A stretch of 64,000 nucleotides of DNA from Prochlorococcus sp. AG-402-G10 (GTDB taxonomy: Bacteria; Cyanobacteriota; Cyanobacteriia; PCC-6307; Cyanobiaceae): contig QCHT01000001.1 of the NCBI GenBank assembly GCA_003279445.1, positions 212,514 to 276,513 of the forward strand. The letters run 5' to 3'. Both the position numbers and the translations under genes were made by a program. The notes beneath the pieces are model-generated. The model saw nothing but the letters and a program-made list of their open reading frames with translations. It was not told the DNA's origin and searched no databases. Shown here one piece after another: positions 24,664 to 32,577 of this stretch (position 1 is the first letter of the stretch; each line of letters starts with the position of its first letter).

Positions 24664-24861
24664 TTATTTAATTTCCTTATGAATGGTCATTTTATTTAGT
24701 TGAGGACAGAATTTTTTAAGTTCCAACCTATCAGTTGTGTTTCGTCTGTTCTTTTCTGTAGTGTATCGAGAGACTCCAGGAGAACGCTTCTCTGAACTTG
24801 GGGCAGAACGGCATTCAGTGCACTCCAAGGTGACAACTATCCTGGTACCTTTTTTAGCCAT
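24664..24861 (-). CDS. rpmG: 50S ribosomal protein L33
   Basis: The 65-residue protein begins [19 protein letters not shown] and contains [20 protein letters not shown] and [15 protein letters not shown], all typical of L33. It has a zinc-ribbon-like CTEC motif and one downstream Cys (KKFCPQ); the second Cys of that pair is not present. I start it at ATG 24859-24861; the frame continues upstream but that part is not L33. It heads the rpmG-rpsR ribosomal pair and is divergent from pheT. Confidence 0.96.
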   Translation of the reverse strand: MAKKGTRIVVTLECTECRSAPSSEKRSPGVSRYTTEKNRRNTTDRLELKKFCPQLNKMTIHKEIK

Positions 24862-24978
24862 AAGGAAATAGTGTCGCTTTTGCGAGAGATGGTGACAAAC
24901 AATTATCCTACAAGCATAGGTGATCATTTTCCAAGAATGCTTTGAAACCGTAGGATCAATGCATAACCCAAAACAAAA

Positions 24979-27477
24979 ATGAAGGTTTCTTTAAATTGGT
25001 TGAAAGAACTTGTTGAGATCCCATGTGATGTTGACGAAATAGCTGAGTCCCTTTCTATGTCGGGGTTTGAAGTTGAGGAATTAGTAGATCTTACCCTTTT
25101 AGCCAACGGAATCGTTGTAGGGTTTGTCCAGGAGGTCTCTCCACATCCCAACGCGGATAAACTACGCGTTTGCAAAGTTGATGTTGGAGAAGAAAACCAA
25201 TTACAGATTGTATGTGGAGCAGCTAACGTTAGAGAGGGCATTCATGTACTTGTTGCCTTGGAAGGAAGCTACCTAAAAGCAATTGATCTAAAAATAAAAG
25301 TTAGTGAATTGAGAGGTGTCTTAAGTCAAGGGATGATTTGTTCATTAACTGAAATTGGTATCAATTCAAAAAATCAAGGCATAGCAGTCCTTGAAGAAAT
25401 GACGAACGATGTATCTGCTCCTGGCTCATCGCCTCGCGATCTTCTTGGATTAAATGACATAATTTTAGATCTAGCGATTACAGCAAATAGACCAGACGGA
25501 ATGTCAATGGTAGGAATTGCTAGGGAGATTTCAGCCCTTAAACAAACTAAATTGACACTACCATCAATATCTGAAGATATAAAATTATCACTATTCTCAC
25601 CCAATACAAATTCAAAAGAGATAGTTTCTTCTAGGGCAAATTTCTCCCTACGTCAAATAAATAACGTTAGAGGAGATGAACAATCACCAAAATGGATTAA
25701 AGAACGACTAACTAATATTGGGTTAAAACCCATTAATTCCATAGTTGATATAGCAAACTATGTGATGATAGAACAAGGGCATCCTTTACATGCTTATGAC
25801 GCAGATTTAATTGATCAATTAATTGGTAGAAAAGCAAATATTAAAGATTTTGGCTTTAGGAAAGCTAAAGAAGGAGAGAAGTTCCTAGGTATTGATGATA
25901 AGGATTACCTATTATCAAATAATTGTAGTGTTATAACATGTGCTGATAAAATAATTGCTATAGCGGGTATTTTAGGAAGTAAAAATAGTGCAGTTAATTC
26001 TCAAACTAAATCAATTTGGCTAGAAGCAGCACTCTTTAAGCCTGATGCTATAAGAATAACTTCAAGAGAAATAGGTCTTAGAACCGAATCAAGTAGTAGA
26101 TATGAGAAAGGTATCTCGCAAGAACAAACTATACCTTCTGCCCAAAGAGCAATCGACCTCCTAATGGAACAATTTGATTGTAGAATAGAAAATAATTGGG
26201 CAATAAATGTTACTAACTATAAAGCTAAATCGATAATTTTGAGTAGAAATAAGATCCATAAAATTCTCGGGAAAGTCCTATGTTCTGAGGTAAATAACAA
26301 ATCAGGCAACACGGATATAAACAATAATGTTCATTATACTAAAAATGATTTAAGTGACTCAGAAATCTCAGGAGCACTAACTAGACTCGGCTGTTCTTTA
26401 TTACCGCATAATATAGGATGGGTAGTAACTGTACCTCCCATAAGAAGTAATGATCTAAAAAGGGAAATCGATTTAATAGAAGAGATAGCTAGAATAGTAG
26501 GGTATGAAAGATTTGACTCAAGCTTACCTGCTCCCATAAAACCTGGAGGACTTACAGATTCACAAATAATAGAAAGACGTATAAGGAAATTATTTACTTC
26601 CTCTGGCCTACAGGAAATTACAACTATGTCTTTAGTAGCAAATGACAAGGTTTATAAAAATAGAATTTCGTTAACTAATCCATTACTTTTAGAAACAAGC
26701 TGTCTTAGAAATAATCTTTGGGAAGAGCACATATCTATTTGCAAAAGAAATATTAATGCAGGACAAACTGGATGTTGGATCTTTGAAATAGGATCAATAT
26801 ATATACAAGATAAAGGGGATATAAGGGAAAAAAAGCTTATATCTGGAGCAATAACAGGTAATAGAACAATTGGAAAGTGGCAAGAATCTACTAAACAAGA
26901 TTCTATAGATTTCTATGAGGCAAGGGGTCTACTAGATTCAGTATTTAAAAGCCTTAATTTAAGTGTAATTGACCAAGAACTGACGGAGGATGCATTATTA
27001 CATCCAGGAAAAGCTTCGAAATTAATTTTAGAAGGTAAATCTCTAGGAAAATTTGGTCAATTCCACCCTACCTTCTCAGAACAATATGGCCTAACAAAAA
27101 GCATTTATTTATTTGAGATTGAATTAGAATTAATGCTCATAGCAACTAGTAGAAAGGGTAGATTGTTCCCTAAATATAAACCTTTCCCTATTGTTCCAAG
27201 TATGGAAAGAGATATTTCCTTACTCGTAAATAAAAATATAAAATGTTCAGAATTAATCAGTATTATAAGAAAAGCAGGCAAACCTTACCTAGAAAAAGTC
27301 GAGTTAATTGATAGATACGAAGGAAAAGATCTTACACTAGGTAAGATTAGTCAAGCATTTAGAATTACATATAGAAGTAAGAAAAATACATTAACTGACC
27401 TGGAGATTGAACCAATACAAGAACATATAATGAAACAGCTAAAGTCAAAATTCGATGTAGAGTTAAGAAGTAGTTAA
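24979..27477 (+). CDS. pheT: phenylalanyl-tRNA synthetase beta subunit
   Basis: This is the large subunit of the alpha2-beta2 enzyme that charges tRNA-Phe. The 832 residues show the N-terminal [15 protein letters not shown], an EMAP-type tRNA-binding domain (about 40-150, [15 protein letters not shown]), the B3/B4 editing domain ([32 protein letters not shown]), the B5 domain and class II-like core, and a C-terminal anticodon-binding domain ([15 protein letters not shown]). Domain order and length are standard. It converges on the methyltransferase gene with a 15-base overlap. The pheS gene is not in the window. Confidence 0.96.
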   Translation: MKVSLNWLKELVEIPCDVDEIAESLSMSGFEVEELVDLTLLANGIVVGFVQEVSPHPNADKLRVCKVDVGEENQLQIVCGAANVREGIHVLVALEGSYLKAIDLKIKVSELRGVLSQGMICSLTEIGINSKNQGIAVLEEMTNDVSAPGSSPRDLLGLNDIILDLAITANRPDGMSMVGIAREISALKQTKLTLPSISEDIKLSLFSPNTNSKEIVSSRANFSLRQINNVRGDEQSPKWIKERLTNIGLKPINSIVDIANYVMIEQGHPLHAYDADLIDQLIGRKANIKDFGFRKAKEGEKFLGIDDKDYLLSNNCSVITCADKIIAIAGILGSKNSAVNSQTKSIWLEAALFKPDAIRITSREIGLRTESSSRYEKGISQEQTIPSAQRAIDLLMEQFDCRIENNWAINVTNYKAKSIILSRNKIHKILGKVLCSEVNNKSGNTDINNNVHYTKNDLSDSEISGALTRLGCSLLPHNIGWVVTVPPIRSNDLKREIDLIEEIARIVGYERFDSSLPAPIKPGGLTDSQIIERRIRKLFTSSGLQEITTMSLVANDKVYKNRISLTNPLLLETSCLRNNLWEEHISICKRNINAGQTGCWIFEIGSIYIQDKGDIREKKLISGAITGNRTIGKWQESTKQDSIDFYEARGLLDSVFKSLNLSVIDQELTEDALLHPGKASKLILEGKSLGKFGQFHPTFSEQYGLTKSIYLFEIELELMLIATSRKGRLFPKYKPFPIVPSMERDISLLVNKNIKCSELISIIRKAGKPYLEKVELIDRYEGKDLTLGKISQAFRITYRSKKNTLTDLEIEPIQEHIMKQLKSKFDVELRSS

Positions 27478-28836
27478 ACTTAAAAATACTAATGATTCAA
27501 GATGTGTCGTCTGAGGAAAGAAATCAAATGAATATATTGATCTAATATAATATAAGTTATTATTACATATAACTTTTAAATCACGAGATAGTGTTGCTGA
27601 ATTACAACTCAAATAACATAAATGTTGTGGCTTTTTAGATAATATAGTTAATAAAACCATATCAGACAAACCTTTTCTAGGAGGATCAACAATTAAATAA
27701 TCAGATGTATTCAAAAGTTCATTTAGGTGAGTCTGAACGTCTCCATGAATGAATTCTACAGAACTTAGAGAATTATTTGCTTTATTAATTAATGAAAAAT
27801 TATATGAATCATCATTCTGCTCAATACCTATGACTTGAATACCTAATGTGGAAACAGGAAGAGATATTGTACCAATACCAGAATATGCATCTATTACTCT
27901 ATTCGTATTTTTCATAGTTTTAACATCCCTTCTTATAAGGTCTACAACCCGCTGTGCCTCAAGAATATTAACTTGAAAAAAAGTTTGAATACCAATAATA
28001 AATTTTAGATTGCAAAACAACTCAAATATATATTTTCGGCCGTATAAAACAATAGTAGTAGTACCAAATATAATATTATTTTTTAAAGGTTGAATATTGT
28101 TTACTATACTTACTATTTTTGGGAACCTGTCTGACAATTCAATTGCGATTGAATTGAATTCAACATTAAGGGGGTGACCTGAAATAAAACCAACTTGAAT
28201 TTCCCCTGTATAATAACTCTGTTTTAAAACTATATGCCTGAGGTAACCCTTATCAATACAGTCTGGGTGCGCCTTTAATCCCGTATTGTTGACAATTGTT
28301 TTTATAGCAATGAAAACAGAATTTAGATCTGCGTAGATAACTGGACAATTATCTATATTGACAATCTCATGACTTCCAGGTCTGTAATAACCAGATATGA
28401 TGCCAGTTTGCTTAGTTTTTTTAACTGGAATAATAGCTTTATTACGATAATTATAAATTTGAGAGGATAATTTACTATTTATATCTGGAAGATTAGTAAG
28501 ACTACCAATTCTTTTCAAATTATCTAAAAGGGTTTTATTCTTTATTTGGACTTGATACTTATAATCAATCTGTTGAAGTGAGCATCCACCACAATCATTA
28601 AAAACTTTGCATGAAGGCTCTCTTCTATAAATTGATTGATTAATTAGTTCATTTAACTCAGCGTGCCAAAGATTGCCTTTATTGTATGTGCAGGTAACCT
28701 CAGCTAAATCTCCTGGAATTAGACCCTGAACAAAAATAACGATCGACTCAAACTTACATATCCCAATTCCTGATTTATCAAGATCATGACAAATCACTTT
28801 AATGACACTGCCAGGAAACAATGCGGCTGAGATCAA
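27463..28836 (-). CDS. 23S rRNA (uracil-5-)-methyltransferase, RumA/RlmD family
   Basis: The 457-residue protein transfers a methyl group from S-adenosylmethionine to C5 of a uridine. It has an N-terminal TRAM domain (about 1-60), a Cys cluster for a [4Fe-4S] centre (CKVFNDCGGCSLQQ, with a further Cys in DNCPVIY), the SAM-binding region (VIDAYSGIGTISLPV) and the motifs DPPRKGLSD and LCYLSCNSATLSRDL with the catalytic Cys. RlmC, RlmD, RlmCD and TrmA are hard to separate by sequence, so the target site is left open. It faces the large noncoding gap at its 5' side. Confidence 0.9.
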   Translation of the reverse strand: MISAALFPGSVIKVICHDLDKSGIGICKFESIVIFVQGLIPGDLAEVTCTYNKGNLWHAELNELINQSIYRREPSCKVFNDCGGCSLQQIDYKYQVQIKNKTLLDNLKRIGSLTNLPDINSKLSSQIYNYRNKAIIPVKKTKQTGIISGYYRPGSHEIVNIDNCPVIYADLNSVFIAIKTIVNNTGLKAHPDCIDKGYLRHIVLKQSYYTGEIQVGFISGHPLNVEFNSIAIELSDRFPKIVSIVNNIQPLKNNIIFGTTTIVLYGRKYIFELFCNLKFIIGIQTFFQVNILEAQRVVDLIRRDVKTMKNTNRVIDAYSGIGTISLPVSTLGIQVIGIEQNDDSYNFSLINKANNSLSSVEFIHGDVQTHLNELLNTSDYLIVDPPRKGLSDMVLLTILSKKPQHLCYLSCNSATLSRDLKVICNNNLYYIRSIYSFDFFPQTTHLESLVFLSLTTS

Positions 28837-28924
28837 AAGTTTTTACTAATGCTCATATATAAAAATAGCCGAACTAATCCGTACCAGCAGTATCATTCGA
28901 GACTTAGAATTAGTCTATTAACGG

Positions 28925-29093
28925 GACTCATACGATACTAATAAGAGCTATATAAAGAGAGATAAAAATGATTTAGGAAATTTTTATTTAAAGACTCAAA
29001 CTTATTCATACCATGAATAAGAAGCTGTCTACTTGGTCTCACATGATACTAGGAATAAGTCTCTATATGAGACTAGGATGAGCAGTATGAGTC
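28925..29093. repeat. nested inverted repeats, possible structured RNA
   Basis: GACTCATAC at 28925-28933 is exactly complementary to GTATGAGTC at 29085-29093, closing a 169-base segment. Inside it are two further hairpins: CTTATTCAT/ATGAATAAG with a 3-base loop (29001-29021) and AGTCTC/GAGACT with a 5-base loop (29058-29074). The arrangement of a closing stem with internal hairpins suggests a folded RNA, though strand and ends are unknown. Confidence 0.45.
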
Positions 29094-29123
29094 ATGTTTA
29101 CGTGAATGAGTTCAAATAAAGAC

Positions 29124-29201
29124 GCAGGGCTAAAGACGACGCTAAAAGCTTGCGTAACTGCCTAATAGACAGTTACGCAAGCTTGAATTCCATTGCCCTG
29201 C
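29124..29201. repeat. 15-bp perfect hairpin inside a 7-bp outer stem
   Basis: AAGCTTGCGTAACTG (29146-29160) and its exact complement (29170-29184) are separated by a 9-base loop. Around them GCAGGGC (29124-29130) pairs with GCCCTGC (29195-29201). The stems are GC-rich against an AT-rich background. No T run follows, so it is not a classic terminator. It may be a small RNA or a palindromic repeat element. Confidence 0.6.
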
Positions 29202-29490
29202 AGTAGGAGTTTCTTGCGTTTATCTATCTGGCCGAAATTTGTCCATATTTATTTATTTACCTGGATTCACTATGGCTAAAACAAAAAAAAAGAAAGCTTT
29301 TTAACTGTATCTACCTACAAATATATAGTCCTCGGTAATTTTAAATAGCAAAAATATCTTCTTTGATTCATTGTTTTCCTATTGATAATGATGGCTCATT
29401 GATTCATTTACTCCTTTTTGAAAAATGGGCAACGTATTCATATTCTTATTTTAGACTCTATCCTAGACTAATATCGAGTCTCTAATTAGA

Positions 29491-30570
29491 CTAATGATAC
29501 TGACTATCTTTCTTTTTGTATAAGTCTTTTAGTAGTTGATAAGCTTCGTTAACTTTGCGCATAGCTTCTGTTGAGCCCCCAGAATCAGGATGATTTGAAA
29601 GAGCAAGCTTTTTATATGCATCTCTAACTGTAGAAAGTGATATTGACTTACCTGCAGTTACTGGCAAATCTAGTAATCGAAGAGCACCATGGATTGTCAT
29701 TGTTGATTCAAGTGTTTGGAAGGAGGTAACATTATGTCTTCGTTTAAAACTATTTACGAATCTTCTTATAAGGGTAGGAATTCTATCCCGCAAAGTGTTT
29801 GTTGCAAATGGATCTTCTAGTACTCCAGCAATAACCATTATCAATTCAAATGAAGGTTCTTTCTTTTCCCAAGACGGGCAGAACCTTGTCATTAGTTTAT
29901 TAGCAGCAAACCAAGTAAAGGGAAGGTTGTCAGTATCATCAAGATATGGCCAAATTTCCCTTGCAATCCATATCATCCCAGCTTCTATTACCTCATCCTT
30001 AGGTTTATTACCATATAGAGCAATCCAGTGTGAAATTGCTTCGTCTATACATGCCTGAACAACAGATTGGTTAATTGAATAGATAATTGAATGATAATCT
30101 TTATCGGGACTTCGTGTTTTACCTAAGCTTGTTTTCAGTCGCTCTGTCTTTTTTCTTATGAACCCTGGCAGATCGATATCTTTAGTTTGCCTATTCTTAA
30201 ACCTAAATACATCACTATTTTTTTTCTGATCTATTTCTACTTTTGTTTCTTCTGAATTCGATGATACTTTTTCTATTTTATCAGAGTTAATTAATATGAT
30301 TGCATTATCTTCAATATAGCTATTTTCTTGTATATCTTTTATTTCAAGTTGATTTTCCTCTAGATCAACAATAGAAGTTGATGTAAATGGCAAATCCTTA
30401 TCTAACTCTGGACTCTCATTATCATCAAATAGAGTCTCTAATAATCTTTCTAATACAGCCCCTCGTCTTCTTAAGCCCCACTGATCTTTTAATTCGTCAA
30501 ACCGATCTATTAAATCGATTGGAAGATCTACTGATATTCTCCTTAATCCTTCATTATCCGATGATGGCAC
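29491..30570 (-). CDS. J-domain protein with N-terminal ribbon-helix-helix-like segment
   Basis: The 359-residue protein combines two unusual ends. Residues 8-48 (RRISVDLPIDLIDRFDELKD onward) look like a ribbon-helix-helix DNA-binding motif: a short strand followed by two helices. Residues 50-150 are low-complexity and charged. The middle (about 155-285) is helical and unrecognised. The C-terminus is a J-domain with the HPD tripeptide at 327-329 in LSNHPDSGGSTEAMRKVNEAY, so it should stimulate an Hsp70. I cannot name the family; DNA binding is an inference from pattern only. The gene stands alone. Confidence 0.8.
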   Translation of the reverse strand: MPSSDNEGLRRISVDLPIDLIDRFDELKDQWGLRRRGAVLERLLETLFDDNESPELDKDLPFTSTSIVDLEENQLEIKDIQENSYIEDNAIILINSDKIEKVSSNSEETKVEIDQKKNSDVFRFKNRQTKDIDLPGFIRKKTERLKTSLGKTRSPDKDYHSIIYSINQSVVQACIDEAISHWIALYGNKPKDEVIEAGMIWIAREIWPYLDDTDNLPFTWFAANKLMTRFCPSWEKKEPSFELIMVIAGVLEDPFATNTLRDRIPTLIRRFVNSFKRRHNVTSFQTLESTMTIHGALRLLDLPVTAGKSISLSTVRDAYKKLALSNHPDSGGSTEAMRKVNEAYQLLKDLYKKKDSQYH

Positions 30571-30772
30571 TGTTGAAGAACAACTGAATTTACATTACGT
30601 GTCCATTATGATTTAAACAGCGTGAGCAAATTCTTATTTACATTTTGATAGAGTGAATTATTTTTCATTAAATTTGGGTGAGGGGTTCAAGTTGGCAAAT
30701 AAAGATGGAGAAAATATAATAGTCACATGATTTGTATTTTTTAACTATGATAAAAGAAATATATTCTAAATC

Positions 30773-30958
30773 ATGTTCATTTCAGACATTTGTACATCAG
30801 CTAGTTCTCCGGAGAAAAGAAGGAGTTATTTTCACAAAAGGAAACTTGAAATGCTAACAATGTATAGGGATTCATTAGAAAGGAGAATATCAGCTATATC
30901 AGCATCAATAAAGACATTGGAAGAACAAATAGATAGAGATTCACAGCTATCAGAATAA
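30773..30958 (+). CDS. small coiled-coil protein, conserved-looking, function unknown
   Basis: The 61-residue protein (MFISDICTSASSPEKRRSYF) continues into a long amphipathic helix (LERRISAISASIKTLEEQI) with a regular spacing of I and L residues typical of a coiled coil. The composition looks like a real gene rather than chance, and I have seen similar small proteins in picocyanobacteria, but no function is known to me. It overlaps the 3' end of the Ap4A phosphorylase gene by 9 bases, tail to tail. Confidence 0.65.
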   Translation: MFISDICTSASSPEKRRSYFHKRKLEMLTMYRDSLERRISAISASIKTLEEQIDRDSQLSE

Positions 30959-31804
30959 ATTTGTATCAACTACAGCTTCTAATAAATTTATTGGTCCATT
31001 TTCTTTAAACCATCTTTCATCTGAATTAACTGTTCCAAGGAAATACCCAGCAAAAGCTAGAGCATTTAATCCATATCCGTGTGCAAATTCTTTTGATCTT
31101 CTAATTAAAGCAATCCACGATGGAGATATCAGTAGATTATAGGGGAACAATGGCTTTGAAAAACTGTTAGGACTTCCTAATCCAGCTACAGAAGTAAGTT
31201 CCAAGTAATTTATGTATAAATCGCATTCTCTATCATTATTCCTTGTTCTCACAAATATATTTTTGCTGAGTAAACTACTTTCACTGAAGGTTGAAGTAGC
31301 TGGCTCGTTATACCAACTCTCAAAAGGACAAATCATTTCATTGTCTGTACGTCTAAGCAGTTGAAGGTGTCTATGAGTTTGACTTGCGCCAGCTTTAGGG
31401 CCACTATTAAAAAACCAGAGACCAGATGTATCTAGTTCTATTGATAATAGTGAATTGAAGTCACTATTATCTAACCATCCATCCTGGGGTTTCCATGAAC
31501 TTGTAATTAATAGCATATGACCAGTTTGGACTGGAAACTTGTTAAGTATTAGGACATGATCATTTCCTATCATATCTATCTCAAGATTTTTATCCCATGG
31601 TAAGAATGGATTTAGTTTTGGTCCAGTAACACTAGATAGTTTAAAATTTGTAGACTTTATTTTCCTATATTCATAAGATAAATCATTTCCAAAAAATAAT
31701 TTTCTACATTCTGTATAAAGTGGTTGTAGACTTTTTGTAGTTACAGCTAATTGACTAATTTCTAGAGATTTCTGCCAATATTTTTCTTTTCTGTTGCTAA
31801 CCAT
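30950..31804 (-). CDS. ATP adenylyltransferase (Ap4A phosphorylase), APA1/2 family
   Basis: The enzyme splits diadenosine tetraphosphate with phosphate into ATP and ADP, removing a stress-related dinucleotide. The 284 residues show the GAFTAL-like HIT superfamily fold with the signature GASQTHRHLQLLRR (H-X-H-X-Q, the catalytic His). Upstream, NKFPVQTGHMLLITSSWKPQ is typical of the APA1/2 family, and the C-terminal ATP adenylyltransferase domain follows with YNLLISPSWIALIRRSKE. It is divergent from the noncoding stretch at 31805-32330. Confidence 0.92.
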   Translation of the reverse strand: MVSNRKEKYWQKSLEISQLAVTTKSLQPLYTECRKLFFGNDLSYEYRKIKSTNFKLSSVTGPKLNPFLPWDKNLEIDMIGNDHVLILNKFPVQTGHMLLITSSWKPQDGWLDNSDFNSLLSIELDTSGLWFFNSGPKAGASQTHRHLQLLRRTDNEMICPFESWYNEPATSTFSESSLLSKNIFVRTRNNDRECDLYINYLELTSVAGLGSPNSFSKPLFPYNLLISPSWIALIRRSKEFAHGYGLNALAFAGYFLGTVNSDERWFKENGPINLLEAVVDTNLF

Positions 31805-32330
31805 ATCAATGATTTAGATAATATTATAAGGTTTAAATTAAAAAAACCTCACTATATTATCTTAATTATACAGATAAGTAATATATCAATCAATTTATAA
31901 CAAATTAGTTTAATGGAGAAACTTGCAATTTTTGTGAGGCATTCTATATGAGTAATTTAGCCTGCAATTCAATAATCTCTTTTCGGGTAACTTCTGTGGC
32001 TCAAACTACTCAAGGCTTAAATTTAGGTCAAGCATGCTAAAACAGCGCGTATGGAGCTTACTGGGGCGCCTAGAGCCTATGCACGGAAGATTCTCGCCGA
32101 TCGTCTTATCAATGTTCTTGATTACATTTTAACATTTCTTCTTAGATTTAATTATTCTAAAAATATTATATAAAGCCTATATTTATGAAAAGCCTTGTTA
32201 GGAAAGTATTTTCACCAAAAAAGGAAGAAAAAATGTCTTTCCTTTATTAAATATTTGCCAGCTTCTGAAGAAAAATGCTTGACGTAATAGGGGGGGGAAG
32301 GTCTAGGAATCAATCAGTAATATCTCCTCA
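31805..32330. other. 526-base gap with a GC-rich island and mini-frames
   Basis: No annotated-size gene is present. Bases about 32042-32104 are clearly GC-rich (GCGCG, GGGGCGCC, GCCGATCG words) inside AT-rich flanks, which in such genomes often marks a structured RNA. Three short plus-strand frames chain through the area: 31913-31951 (12 aa), 31948-32040 (30 aa, joined by ATGA) and 32051-32173 (40 aa, MELTGAPRAYARKILADRLI). An 8-G run lies at 32290-32297. The stretch could be a noncoding RNA gene or a frameshifted gene remnant. Confidence 0.5.
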
Positions 32331-32567
32331 ATGGATTGGGAGTTCTCAGAAGACACTGCTTTTATCGCTCTTTGCGCAGCATTTCGTGAAAGTGGTGAAA
32401 AGGCAGTAATCGAATTTCTGGCAAATGGTGAGGGTGCCTTTCATTACCAGGAATTAATTCAAAATGCCGCTGGTGAGGGAGTGGACCTAAGTGACTCAGA
32501 AGAAATGGATACATTTCAGGAAGAAATAATTGAAATGATGGAACAAATATGTGGTGAATCAAACTAA
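32331..32567 (+). CDS. small acidic hypothetical protein
   Basis: The 78-residue protein (MDWEFSEDTAFIALCAAFRE) is acidic, soluble and helix-rich, ending EEIIEMMEQICGESN. Base usage on this strand is normal for the window, and the reverse frame is His-rich and unlikely. No family is recognised and no strong ribosome-binding site precedes the ATG. It is convergent with metH, with 10 bases between the stops. Confidence 0.68.
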   Translation: MDWEFSEDTAFIALCAAFRESGEKAVIEFLANGEGAFHYQELIQNAAGEGVDLSDSEEMDTFQEEIIEMMEQICGESN

Positions 32568-32577
32568 GAGTTTTGTG

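Larger units (their letters stand above)
28837..29490. other. 654-base noncoding gap rich in repeats
   Basis: No convincing protein gene lies between the methyltransferase start and the J-domain gene. The left two thirds (about 28865-29215) is dense in inverted repeats and recurring words such as GATACTAATAAG, GATACTAGGAATAAG, GAGACT and GACTCATAC; a further cluster lies near 29450-29500. The right third is plain AT-rich sequence. A 10-codon Lys-rich frame at 29272-29304 is noted but not called. The gap could hold one or more structured RNAs or a decayed repeat array. Confidence 0.6.

Noticed and set aside
29272..29304. 10-codon Lys-rich frame (MAKTKKKKAF) in the 28.8-29.5 kb gap
   Set aside because: Too short to support, and a Lys-rich peptide arises easily from a poly-A stretch.
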